Part shown: piece after piece, positions 1-6,956 of the stretch
Layout of the letters: each line of letters begins with the position of its first letter
Numbering within the stretch: the stretch's first letter is position 1
Assembly (NCBI GenBank): GCA_019414325.1
Contig: DXMG01000021.1
Location: forward strand, 20,773 to 36,372
Length of the DNA: 15,600 nt
Source of the DNA: Collinsella sp.
GTDB lineage: Bacteria; Actinomycetota; Coriobacteriia; Coriobacteriales; Coriobacteriaceae
Reading direction: 5' to 3'
Made by a program: the position numbers and the translations under genes
Notes under the pieces: model-generated
Databases searched by the model: none
Told to the model about the DNA's origin: nothing
Seen by the model: the letters and a program-made list of their open reading frames with translations, nothing else

Positions 1-484
1 GCTGCTGCGGGGCAGCAAACTGCTGCTGGCCGGCGCGCGGGGCGCTGGCGGCACGGCTTGCCGCGGAGTTGTTCTGGCCCAGGCCGTTCTGATAGGCGCG
101 CTCTTCTTCGTACAGGCGGCCGAGCGTGGGGGCATCGACGTTCTCGGCAAAGACCGAGAACTTGCCGGCGCGCAGCTGCGGATCGATCATAAAGCGCACG
201 AGGGGCTCGCCGACAAAGACATAGCGGCGCTTTTCGGCCTGCGCCTTCACAAACTCGCGGACCTCGCGCGAAAGCTCGGGGTAGAACGGGGCGAGCATGG
301 GATCGTCGTCGGCGGCGATAAGGATGGTATAGAGTGCCGGCGCCGTGTTGACGCCGTTGATCACCAGAGTCTGATCCTCCATGTCGCGAGCGGCCTGCTT
401 GGCAAGCTTCTTAAAGGAGAACGGGGCACGGGTGGCACCGAAGATGCCGGCCACGTGGTCCTCGAAGATGTTCAGGAAGTTCAC
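1..484 (-). CDS. fhaA: FhaA-like protein, N-terminal part (DUF3662 domain), cut by window edge
   Basis: The first about 160 residues are visible, read leftward from a GTG at 484 (VNFLNIFEDHVAG...). A GGAGAG ribosome site at 494-499 lies nine bases before the GTG, and the start overlaps the kinase stop in the string GTGA, so translation is probably coupled. Residues 1-115 resemble the DUF3662 N-terminal domain of actinobacterial FhaA: an amphipathic start, the FSFKKLAKQAARDME segment, then a long alpha/beta stretch containing the RYVFVGEPLVRFMIDPQL run. The last visible 35 residues are a Gln/Ala/Ser/Gly-rich linker, as expected before a C-terminal FHA domain that would lie outside the window. 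In mycobacteria FhaA is a cytoplasmic reader of phosphothreonine marks placed by cell-wall kinases; the adjacent kinase gene makes the same role likely here. The FHA domain itself cannot be seen. Confidence 0.82.
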   Translation of the reverse strand, partial: MNFLNIFEDHVAGIFGATRAPFSFKKLAKQAARDMEDQTLVINGVNTAPALYTILIAADDDPMLAPFYPELSREVREFVKAQAEKRRYVFVGEPLVRFMIDPQLRAGKFSVFAENVDAPTLGRLYEEERAYQNGLGQNNSAASRAASAPRAGQQQFAAPQQ

Positions 485-2334
485 GAAAGATCACTCTCCG
501 TATAGGTTCTTTGGTATCCGAGCAAATATAGGCATATCCCAACGATTATAGAGGATAGGGTTCCCGCAACCGCCGCCTTGGCGATGACCGCGGCTGCAAG
601 GCTGGCAATTTCCATATGGTGTGCAAGACAGGACGCCGCTGCGCAGCCGATGCCGGTGACAGCGATGGCGACGATTGCGGCAAGGTTTGAGCCCTGATCG
701 GCGCGCTTGGCATGGGCATTGAGCAGCGCAGATGACGCCGCGGCAGTTGCCGCGGCCAGCCCAAAGGCAGCCCAAAGGAGTGGGTCTCCCAGCGCTGCGG
801 CAACGTTACCGAGCCCCAGCACGCCTCCGGCTGAAAGCGCGACCGTGGCCAGACGGGCAAAAAGCGCGCCCATGCCCGTTGCCGCGGCGGCGCTTGCCGG
901 GCCGAGCCAAAATGACGCGACGCCGCCGGCGACCCCAGCTGCCAGGAAGGTATTGCCGGTCAGACAGCAAAGCGCGAGTGCACAGGTGAGCGCGGCGCTC
1001 GCGGCAGCCTCGGTACGACCCCAGGCGATCCACCAACCGGACATGGCGGCGGCAAAGATCACCGCGACGGGCAGCATCGACAGGATGCCCTGTGCCTGCA
1101 TGGTGGCGTTGGCCATGAGCACCAAAAAGCCCACAGCCGAGATGGCCGAGCCGATCTGGGGGGCCAGGCCAGCCGCCGCTCCGATCGCGATAGCCGCAAT
1201 GACCAGGCCGGGAAGCGCCGCGACCCCGGCCGTTTGCATCAACAAAAAGCTAAAGGTGCCGCACGTTAGCGCCGAGATAGTGCGCATGGTGTAGTCGCGC
1301 GCATGGCTCCAGCGCGTGCCCGCCCAGCCGAGTGCGGGGTCGACCTCGATGGCGTCGTCCTCGTAGTGCGACGGCTCGATATCGTCGAGCTCCTGCTCGT
1401 CATCCGAAAGCTCGCCAACCATTTGCTCCAGGCTGCGACGGCCCTCGCGCACGTTGCCCAGACCGGCAAGGAGCTGGTCACAAAATGCCTCGATGCTGTT
1501 GGGGCGGTCCTGCGGCATGGGGGAGAGCGCGCTCATGAGCGCGGCCTCGGCTCCCGGGGGGAAGTGTGGTATCAGCTCGCCGGGATAGGTGGCGCCGCCG
1601 ATGATGCGGTCGAGCGAGTCGGCGGGCGTGGCCGCCATAAAGGGAGCGCTGCCGCACAGGCCCTCGTAGATCACACAGGCGAGGGCAAAGATATCGGCGC
1701 GCTCATCGACCGTGCCGGTCTCGATATCGAGCTGCTCGGGCGGCATGTAGCCGATGGTGCCGCCGCGCGAGCCGCCAAAGCCACCGGCGGACGACAGTCG
1801 CGCCATGCCAAAGTCGGTGAGCTTTACATTGCCCGAGTGGTCGATGAGCACGTTGGCGGGCTTAATGTCCAGGTGGAGCACGCCATTACTATGGGCGAAG
1901 GTGAGCGCCTGGCCCAGGGCATCGGCAATGGCCGCGGCCTCGTCAAAGGTAAGTGAGTGGCCGTCCACGCGATGCAAAAATTCGGCCAGCGACATGCCAT
2001 CGACATATTCCATAACCAGGTAGGCATAGGCTGTGTCGTGCGTAAAGTCGATGACCTGCACGATATTGGGATGTTGAAGCATGGCGGCGGTGTGCGCCTC
2101 GCGCAGGACATCCATGATGTCGCTGGCGGGCATGCCGGCACCGTTGATAAGGGGGATGCGCTTAATGGCGACGCGGCGGCGCAGGTGCGTGTCGCGGCAG
2201 ATCTCGATGGAGCCAAAACCGCCGGTCGTAAGTGTCTCGAGCGGCTGGTACCGCTTGAGCAGCTCGCGAGAGCTGGTGCCCTCCAAAGGAACGTCCGGCG
2301 AGAACCGGGCGGTATGTTGCGAGAAAAGCGGCAT
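481..2334 (-). CDS. Membrane Ser/Thr protein kinase with multi-pass C-terminal domain
   Basis: 617 residues from ATG 2334. That start is preferred to the TTG six bases upstream because GAGGG then sits six bases before the ATG. Residues 29-295 are a eukaryote-type (PknB-like) kinase domain: glycine loop TTGGFGS (36-42), VAIK with Lys58, alpha-C Glu80, catalytic loop HLDIKPAN (154-161; Leu replaces the usual Arg of HRD, so a non-RD kinase), DFG 174-176, PPE in place of APE near 198-200, and the alpha-F Asp of the DIFALA segment. An acidic juxtamembrane stretch (about 308-332) leads to about 260 strongly hydrophobic Ala/Gly/Leu-rich residues, roughly eight membrane helices. There are no PASTA repeats, so the sensor part is probably the membrane domain. 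The stop overlaps the fhaA start by 4 nt, suggesting a kinase plus phospho-reader pair. The signal sensed is unknown. Confidence 0.9.
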   Translation of the reverse strand: MPLFSQHTARFSPDVPLEGTSSRELLKRYQPLETLTTGGFGSIEICRDTHLRRRVAIKRIPLINGAGMPASDIMDVLREAHTAAMLQHPNIVQVIDFTHDTAYAYLVMEYVDGMSLAEFLHRVDGHSLTFDEAAAIADALGQALTFAHSNGVLHLDIKPANVLIDHSGNVKLTDFGMARLSSAGGFGGSRGGTIGYMPPEQLDIETGTVDERADIFALACVIYEGLCGSAPFMAATPADSLDRIIGGATYPGELIPHFPPGAEAALMSALSPMPQDRPNSIEAFCDQLLAGLGNVREGRRSLEQMVGELSDDEQELDDIEPSHYEDDAIEVDPALGWAGTRWSHARDYTMRTISALTCGTFSFLLMQTAGVAALPGLVIAAIAIGAAAGLAPQIGSAISAVGFLVLMANATMQAQGILSMLPVAVIFAAAMSGWWIAWGRTEAAASAALTCALALCCLTGNTFLAAGVAGGVASFWLGPASAAAATGMGALFARLATVALSAGGVLGLGNVAAALGDPLLWAAFGLAAATAAASSALLNAHAKRADQGSNLAAIVAIAVTGIGCAAASCLAHHMEIASLAAAVIAKAAVAGTLSSIIVGICLYLLGYQRTYTESDLS

Positions 2335-2414
2335 GGCCAACCCTCGTGCGTTTAAAGTTCGTTTGCGAGCGGCGGGCGCGGGGCCGAGCCATTCGCGGTG
2401 GCATAGATGCTGCT

Positions 2415-2423
2415 AGTGTAGCA
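2415..2423 (-). promoter_or_regulatory. Candidate extended -10 promoter for the kinase–fhaA pair
   Basis: On the minus strand this reads TGC-TACACT, an extended -10 element (TG, one base, then a TATAAT-like hexamer with 4 of 6 matches). No good -35 is visible, which is normal for extended -10 promoters. A start near 2408 would give a leader of about 70 nt before ATG 2334. The same TGn-TACACT form occurs before the second kinase operon at 7728-7736. By-eye call. Confidence 0.4.
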
Positions 2424-2478
2424 CGCTCGGGCGGATGGCGAGGATAACGGGATGCGAGGCTGCCTGTCTGTCTTGGCC

Positions 2479-3195
2479 TTAGCGCTTATTCTTGTTCTTC
2501 TTCTGCTTGCGCTGCTTGCCCTTGGTCTCCTGGGGCTTGTCGCCCTGCTTGGCCTCGGCGGCGGCCTTTTCAGCCTTCATCTTCTTGCGCTTGGTCTCGA
2601 TGCGGAGTTTTTTGTTGATGCGCGCCTTAAGGAAGGTGCCAAACTGCTCGGCATCGCCGCGAATAAAGGTTTCCTTAGGGATCGTCACGCCCTGGTCGGC
2701 GAACATGGCCACAAAGATGCGCTCGCCGTCGAGCACGTGGTCGAGCTTCTCAAACGGGAAAAACTGCGACTTGCCGCTCTTGCCCCAAACCATCAGGCCG
2801 TCCTCGTTGGCGGCGACGCGGCGATAGCGGCCACCCATGGACTCGTCGGCCTCGACGGAATCGATAAAGTCGCGGGCGAGGGTGTGGTGCAGGTTTTTGC
2901 TCCACCAGGCCAAAAAGGCGCCGAACACGATCAACACGACGCCAAACTTGATCCAGTTGCCGCCGGCCACCAGCATGCCGATGCCGATGAGCGCGGCAAT
3001 TGCCGCGGCGACATACAGCGAGCCGCGACGCCTGGGCGAGGCGACCAGGCGGGCGAAGTCGGTGACCAGGTCGTTTTCGTACTGGTACTCGTTGAGGTAC
3101 AGGATGCCGTCATCGGCTGCGGCCTGCTCCTCGAGCGCGACCTCGACCTGGTCGGCTGCTTCGGAGGGAACGAGGTTGCTCTCTGCGTCTGCCAT
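2479..3195 (-). CDS. Two-helix membrane protein with YcxB-like C-terminal domain
   Basis: 238 residues. AGGAG lies ten bases before the ATG at 3195. Residues 1-30 are acidic and probably disordered. A short soluble stretch (31-55) is followed by a basic PRRRG and two adjacent membrane helices (about 60-77 and 82-98). Residues 100-200 look like the YcxB-like C-terminal domain: a conserved core running through the WGKSGKSQFFPFEKL segment to the IPK...F motif (TIPKETFIRGDAEQF, 171-185). The tail from 194 is extremely Lys/Gln-rich (KKNKNKR at the end) and could bind nucleic acid or acidic lipid. The family is widespread, but its biochemical role is not established. The gene is divergent from dnaX (115 bp apart) and 138 bp upstream of the kinase gene, which has its own candidate promoter, so co-transcription is uncertain. 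No terminator was seen after the stop. Confidence 0.78.
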   Translation of the reverse strand: MADAESNLVPSEAADQVEVALEEQAAADDGILYLNEYQYENDLVTDFARLVASPRRRGSLYVAAAIAALIGIGMLVAGGNWIKFGVVLIVFGAFLAWWSKNLHHTLARDFIDSVEADESMGGRYRRVAANEDGLMVWGKSGKSQFFPFEKLDHVLDGERIFVAMFADQGVTIPKETFIRGDAEQFGTFLKARINKKLRIETKRKKMKAEKAAAEAKQGDKPQETKGKQRKQKKNKNKR

Positions 3196-3310
3196 GCTCT
3201 TTGGACTCCTATCGCGGCGGGCTCGCCGTACGGGTTATTATGAATGCAGTATGCCGTGCGACCGCATGGCCGTCGCGGCAACAAGACTCAGTATACCCGG
3301 GGGAGCACCC

Positions 3311-5788
3311 ATGGAATCGTTGTACCGAAAGTATCGCCCGCTCACCTTCGAATCCGTGGTGGGCCAGCAGCATATCGTCTCGACGCTCGAGCACGCCATC
3401 ACCGAGGGACGCCTGTCCCACGCGTACCTGTTCTGCGGACCGCGCGGCACGGGCAAGACCACCATGGCGCGCATTCTGGCCAAGGCGCTGCTGTGCCGTA
3501 ATGCCGAGGCAGCGCGCGCCGAGGGTGCAAGCGGCTGCATGCCCGACGGTACTTGCGAGGAGTGCGAGCTCATTGCCGAGGGCAACCACCCGGATGTCTA
3601 CGAGCTCGATGCCGCAAGCCGTACCGGCGTGGACAACGTGCGCGAGGAGATCATCAACTCCGTCAACTTTGCCCCGGTGCGCGGCAAGTACAAGATCTAT
3701 ATCATCGACGAGGTCCACATGCTCACGACGGCGGCGTTCAACGCGCTGCTCAAGACGCTTGAGGAGCCGCCGGCACACGTGATCTTTGTGTTGTGCACCA
3801 CCGACCCGCAAAAGATTCTGGAGACCATTCTCTCACGCTGCCAGCGCTTCGATTTCCACCGCATCGGCAACGAGGATATCGAGCATCGCCTGTCTTACGT
3901 GTGCGAGCAGGAGGGCTTCGATTACGACGACGAGGCACTCGCCATCGTGGCGCGCCATGCCAAGGGCGGTATGCGCGACGCGCTCTCCACGCTGGAGCAG
4001 CTGAGCGTTTTTGGCAACGGTTCTGTGCATGCGGACGATGCCCGCTCGCTTTTAGGCGAGGTTTCGGACCAGATTCTGGGCGAGTTTTCCCGCGCTATTG
4101 CCGATCGCGATGTTGCCGAGCTCTATGGACTGATCCGTGCGCAGGTCGAGGAAGGAAACGACCTGCTGGAGCTGACGCGCGACCTGGTAGCGCATGTGCG
4201 TGACGTGTACGTTGCCTGCGTTGCCGGTGCCCGTGCCGAGCTGTTTGAGGGCGGCTCCGAGCAGGCCGAGGCGCTTGCTGCCGAGGCCGCTGCCTTTGGC
4301 GAGCATCCTGCCGACCGCCTGGCCCGCGTGCTGACGGTGCTCGACGATGCCGCACTGGAGATGAGGGGCGCGAGCGACGTGCGCCTGGTGCTCGAGATCG
4401 CCTGTACGCGTCTGGCACGTCCCGAGGCTGATTTAACGATTGAGGCATTGGCCGAGCGCGTGGCGCGTCTGGAGGCCATGGTTGCCAACGGCGCCGTGCC
4501 GGCGAGCGTGGCTGCTGCTCAGGCCACCGCGCCTGCAGCATCCGTACCCGCTGCTGCCCAGCAGCCGACGCTCATTTCGGGCGCTCGTGCTGCCGCTCCG
4601 GCGGCATCCGCTGCCCCCGCTGCTACGTCCGCGCGCCAGGGCGGTATGCCTTGGGACCGCGGCGCTGCTGTTCCGGCTGCCCAGCCTGCGACCAAGTCCG
4701 CGGCTCCTGCGCCGGCGCCCAGACCTGTAACGCCTGCACCTCAGCCCGTTGCGGCTCCGGCTTCCGCGCCTGCTGCATCGACCGTGTCGGTGTCCAAGCC
4801 CAACAACGCCGCCCAGGTTGCCACCGCCGGTGCTGCCGAGACCCCCGCGGTTGAGGACGCCGGCGAGCTCCAGCGCAAATGGGCCGAGGTCGTCGAACGC
4901 GTCAAGGCTCGTCAGGCCTCCTACGCAGGGCTTTTGCTCAATGCCCGCGCCACAGCAGACGACGGCTCCAAGCTCACGGTCTCGTTCCCCGCGGGCTCGA
5001 CCTTTGCCATCAAGATGCTCGGACGCGCCGACACGCAGTCGGTGGTCCTGCCGACAGTCAGTGCGGTCTTCGGTCGTCGCACCGTCGACTACGTCCTGGA
5101 TGGAGGTGGCACGCTGGCTCCTCAACATGAGGAGCATTCTCCATCTGCACGGGCTGCGGCATCTGCGGACCCGCAACCCGTGTCCTCGGCGGCCCCTGCA
5201 TCCTCGAACGTCAGCGCGACGCAGCCAAAAGCGGCACCGGTAGCGGCACCGACCCCGTCGGCGCCTGAACCCGCTGCGCCCAAACAGGCTGCTCCGGTCC
5301 CCGCGCCCAAGCCCGCCGCCGCGCCTGCGCCCAAGTCATCCGACCTGGGCAAAGCCCCCTGGCTGCGCTCCGACAACCCCGCTGGCGCTCCTGCCACGGG
5401 CAAGCTTCCGACCGAGCCCGCGCCCCGAGCGCCCGAGCGCGCGTCCGTCCCCATGGCTCAGCCGCCTGCGCAGGCTGCGCCATGGGAATCCGAGCAGGTG
5501 CCCTACGACGATGCTATGGTCGGTGGTTTTGCTGCCGATGCCGGCGGGGACAATCTGCCCCCGTTCGACGTGCCGGGTGCGGCGTCCGCGACCAAGGCCG
5601 CTGCTGTGGCACCCGCAGCCTCTGCAAACGACGACGTCCCCGCCGCTCCCTGGGAATCCAATCCCGGTGCTGGCAGCCCCTTCGGCCATCAGGGCGCAGC
5701 CCCGAGCATCCCGCAGACCGAGGACGAGGCCAAGGCCCTCATCCGCAGCGTCTTCGGTCAGTCCACCATCTTCAAGCCGGTGGAGTAA
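3311..5788 (+). CDS. dnaX: DNA polymerase III subunit gamma/tau
   Basis: 825 residues. The start at ATG 3311 is set by a GGGGGAG ribosome site five bases upstream and by the family-typical opening MESLYRKYRP. DnaX is the AAA+ clamp-loader ATPase that links the replicase cores. Visible motifs: Walker A GPRGTGKTT (43-51), zinc-finger cysteines 62, 76, 82 and 85, Walker B IIDEVH (131-136), sensor-1 TTDP (163-166) and SRC arginine finger (175-177). Residues about 200-385 carry the lid and the oligomerisation domain. Two long Ala/Pro-rich linkers (about 393-516 and 605-800) flank a small conserved fold (about 517-600, starting near LQRKWAEVVERVK). The protein ends in a short helix-like tail (ALIRSVFGQSTIFKPVE). 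The linkers explain why it is longer than the E. coli protein (643 aa). A longer in-frame ORF from 2837 is antisense to the neighbour and not used. No slippery A-run for a gamma frameshift was found. Confidence 0.97.
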   Translation: MESLYRKYRPLTFESVVGQQHIVSTLEHAITEGRLSHAYLFCGPRGTGKTTMARILAKALLCRNAEAARAEGASGCMPDGTCEECELIAEGNHPDVYELDAASRTGVDNVREEIINSVNFAPVRGKYKIYIIDEVHMLTTAAFNALLKTLEEPPAHVIFVLCTTDPQKILETILSRCQRFDFHRIGNEDIEHRLSYVCEQEGFDYDDEALAIVARHAKGGMRDALSTLEQLSVFGNGSVHADDARSLLGEVSDQILGEFSRAIADRDVAELYGLIRAQVEEGNDLLELTRDLVAHVRDVYVACVAGARAELFEGGSEQAEALAAEAAAFGEHPADRLARVLTVLDDAALEMRGASDVRLVLEIACTRLARPEADLTIEALAERVARLEAMVANGAVPASVAAAQATAPAASVPAAAQQPTLISGARAAAPAASAAPAATSARQGGMPWDRGAAVPAAQPATKSAAPAPAPRPVTPAPQPVAAPASAPAASTVSVSKPNNAAQVATAGAAETPAVEDAGELQRKWAEVVERVKARQASYAGLLLNARATADDGSKLTVSFPAGSTFAIKMLGRADTQSVVLPTVSAVFGRRTVDYVLDGGGTLAPQHEEHSPSARAAASADPQPVSSAAPASSNVSATQPKAAPVAAPTPSAPEPAAPKQAAPVPAPKPAAAPAPKSSDLGKAPWLRSDNPAGAPATGKLPTEPAPRAPERASVPMAQPPAQAAPWESEQVPYDDAMVGGFAADAGGDNLPPFDVPGAASATKAAAVAPAASANDDVPAAPWESNPGAGSPFGHQGAAPSIPQTEDEAKALIRSVFGQSTIFKPVE

Positions 5789-5809
5789 CCGTGCGGGCGG
5801 GTATGCTGC

Positions 5810-6283
5810 TCAAGAAGAGATCTCTTTGCCCGGGCGCATCTGTATTTCGGACATGTGCAACGTGGTGCCGCGTATGTCGCATTTGAGCAGACAGGTGCGT
5901 GACGGTCGGCCTAGGGTGCTGAGGTCGACACGATACGTCGCGCGGCTGTCCGTGTACTCGACTTGCTCGGCGTCGAGGGTTGCTCCGATTGTCAAGAAAG
6001 CGCCTGGTTCGGCACCGACAATCTTGGAGTCCTTTATCTTGACCTTGAACTCTTGGTAGAGGGACGGGCTGTTGTAGTAAATGGTTCGGGTTCCATCGGT
6101 GCACTCATCGGTCGCTTCCCATTTGACGGTGGGCTGGTCCGAGCTGGTTATCAGCAGTTCTGCTCCAAAGGCTATAGCATGGGTGATGACAACCAGCAAT
6201 GCCCAGCCGACAAAGAGATAGAGAACCACATATGCAACGGGGTGTTTTGAGCGGATGTTTTGGAGCGCGTCGGGGGCATTCAT
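5810..6283 (-). CDS. Small membrane-anchored protein of unknown function
   Basis: 157 residues. An excellent ribosome site, GGAGG, lies six bases before ATG 6283, and a TATAAT box lies further upstream, so the gene is probably real and expressed. The N-terminus is short and polar, followed by one membrane helix (about 16-40). The rest (about 117 residues) is a soluble, beta-rich-looking domain with three cysteines (61, 131, 135); the pair at 131 and 135 (CLLKC) could form a disulfide or bind metal. I do not recognise the family. With a basic residue pair before the helix (R11, K13), the soluble part is probably outside the cell. The gene converges on dnaX with only 21 bp between the stops and sits between dnaX and ybaB, which are normally adjacent. 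Two 60-base rows I counted are 50-52% G+C, clearly lower than dnaX, so it may be a later insertion. Confidence 0.8.
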   Translation of the reverse strand: MNAPDALQNIRSKHPVAYVVLYLFVGWALLVVITHAIAFGAELLITSSDQPTVKWEATDECTDGTRTIYYNSPSLYQEFKVKIKDSKIVGAEPGAFLTIGATLDAEQVEYTDSRATYRVDLSTLGRPSRTCLLKCDIRGTTLHMSEIQMRPGKEISS

Positions 6284-6317
6284 GGGGCACCTCCAAATTG
6301 CTATCTATGACAATCAA

Positions 6318-6323
6318 ATTATA
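6318..6323 (-). promoter_or_regulatory. Candidate -10 box for the small membrane gene
   Basis: The minus strand reads a perfect TATAAT. Transcription would begin near 6311, giving a short leader of about 28 nt that contains the GGAGG site before ATG 6283. The -35 region at 17-bp spacing (AGGCGG) is poor, so an activator may be needed or the call may be wrong. Confidence 0.4.
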
Positions 6324-6425
6324 CCCTGCCGCCATGTGCTCCGCCTCGAGCAGCGGTTTGGCATTTAGCTATTTAGTGGCACACATGAAATGCCGGATTC
6401 GGCTCTACTAGATTGAGTATGCGAT

Positions 6426-6460
6426 ATTATGCAACCTTGCATAATTCGGCCTTGCATAAT
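6426..6460. repeat. Three-copy 9-bp operator-like repeat (ATTATGCAA / TTGCATAAT)
   Basis: ATTATGCAA at 6426-6434 is followed, after CC, by its exact reverse complement TTGCATAAT at 6437-6445. TTGCATAAT is repeated at 6452-6460, and the direct copies (CCTTGCATAAT at 6435-6445 and 6450-6460) have a 15-bp period. A perfect inverted repeat plus an extra half-site looks like a DNA-binding-protein site. The right-hand copy contains a TTGCAT that could act as a -35 with a weak TGTATT -10 at 6475-6480 (17-bp spacing). The sequence is markedly A+T-richer than its surroundings. Which regulator binds is unknown. Confidence 0.6.
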
Positions 6461-6538
6461 CTTTGCGCGTGGTTTGTATTGGAGGACATGTATATCGACT
6501 GAGGTAGCGTGTCCGCCCCGCTCTCTGGCTTCGCGCCG

Positions 6539-6547
6539 TGGTACGAT
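6539..6547 (+). promoter_or_regulatory. Candidate extended -10 promoter for ybaB–recR
   Basis: TGG-TACGAT fits the TGn extended -10 pattern, with 4 of 6 matches to TATAAT. Transcription would start near 6554, upstream of the 6568-6602 hairpin, giving a leader of about 70 nt. No matching -35 hexamer was found. Confidence 0.3.
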
Positions 6548-6567
6548 TTTTGAGTTTGAAAGTCCCG

Positions 6568-6602
6568 CCGTGCTCCGGCTGCCCTTGCAGCTCGGCGCGC
6601 GG
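6568..6602 (+). other. GC-rich leader hairpin upstream of ybaB
   Basis: CCGTGC (6568-6573) pairs with GCGCGG (6597-6602), CCG (6575-6577) with CGG (6593-6595), and GCTGC (6578-6582) with GCAGC (6587-6591) around a CCTT loop: 14 pairs, with one T/C mismatch and one bulged T. It ends eight bases before the AAAGGAG ribosome site. No T-tract follows, so it is not an intrinsic terminator. It may affect mRNA stability or translation; GC-rich DNA folds readily, so function is not assured. Confidence 0.35.
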
Positions 6603-6622
6603 CCGCACGTAAAGGAGCCATC

Positions 6623-6943
6623 ATGGCCGGTATGAACATGCAGCAGATGATGAAGCAGGCCCGCAAGATGCAGGAGCAGCTTGCCGCCGCGCAGGAAAAC
6701 CTTAAGTCCCAGACCGTTGACGCCTCTGCCGGCGGCGGCATGGTCAAGGTGACCGTTAACGGCGAGATGGAGCTCGTCAACCTCACCATCGATCCCGATG
6801 CGCTCGATCCCGAGGACGTCGATATGCTGCAGGACATGATCATGGCTGCCGTCAACGAGGCCGTCCGCGGTGTCAACGAGCTCGCCAACAAGCAGATGGG
6901 CGCCATCACCGGCGGCCTCAACATCCCGGGCATGCCGTTCTAA
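6623..6943 (+). CDS. ybaB: YbaB/EbfC family nucleoid-associated protein
   Basis: 106 residues, the normal length for the family. AAAGGAG lies five bases before the ATG. YbaB/EbfC proteins are dimeric, tweezer-like DNA-binding proteins of the nucleoid, usually encoded next to recR. Family hallmarks are visible: the Met/Gln-rich first helix (MNMQQMMKQARKMQEQL), the GGGMVKVTVNGEMELVNLTIDP beta-sheet core (around residues 34-55, ending in LTIDPDALDPED), the DMLQDMIMAAVNEA helix and a Gly/Pro-rich C-terminal tail (GLNIPGMPF). It lies 13 bp upstream of recR and is almost certainly co-transcribed with it; the pair is thought to act together in DNA repair or nucleoid organisation. Confidence 0.96.
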   Translation: MAGMNMQQMMKQARKMQEQLAAAQENLKSQTVDASAGGGMVKVTVNGEMELVNLTIDPDALDPEDVDMLQDMIMAAVNEAVRGVNELANKQMGAITGGLNIPGMPF

Positions 6944-6956
6944 GACGCGCATATAT

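Larger units (their letters stand above)
6284..6622. other. Intergenic region between divergent small membrane gene and ybaB
   Basis: 339 bp holding regulatory signals for both directions: a minus-strand TATAAT at 6318-6323, a cluster of three 9-bp half-sites at 6426-6460, an extended -10 toward ybaB at 6539-6547 and a GC-rich hairpin at 6568-6602, each described separately. I see no coding region here. The stretch at 6330-6420 and the one at 6481-6538 hold nothing I can name. Confidence 0.6.

Noticed and set aside
2837..3310. N-terminal extension of dnaX to an in-frame ATG at 2837
   Set aside because: It runs antisense through the YcxB-like gene, encodes an untypical Ser/Arg-rich peptide, and DnaX has its family-typical start and ribosome site at 3311.
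3311..5788. Programmed frameshift making a gamma form of DnaX
   Set aside because: No A-rich slippery heptamer was seen in the coding sequence.
6426..6460. CRISPR-like repeats
   Set aside because: Units are only 9-11 bp and spacers 2-6 bp, with no cas gene nearby; an operator cluster fits better.
6568..6602. Hairpin upstream of ybaB as the signal recognition particle RNA, often found near dnaX
   Set aside because: The loop is CCTT (AAGG on the other strand), not the GGAA-type loop with the conserved internal loops of SRP RNA.
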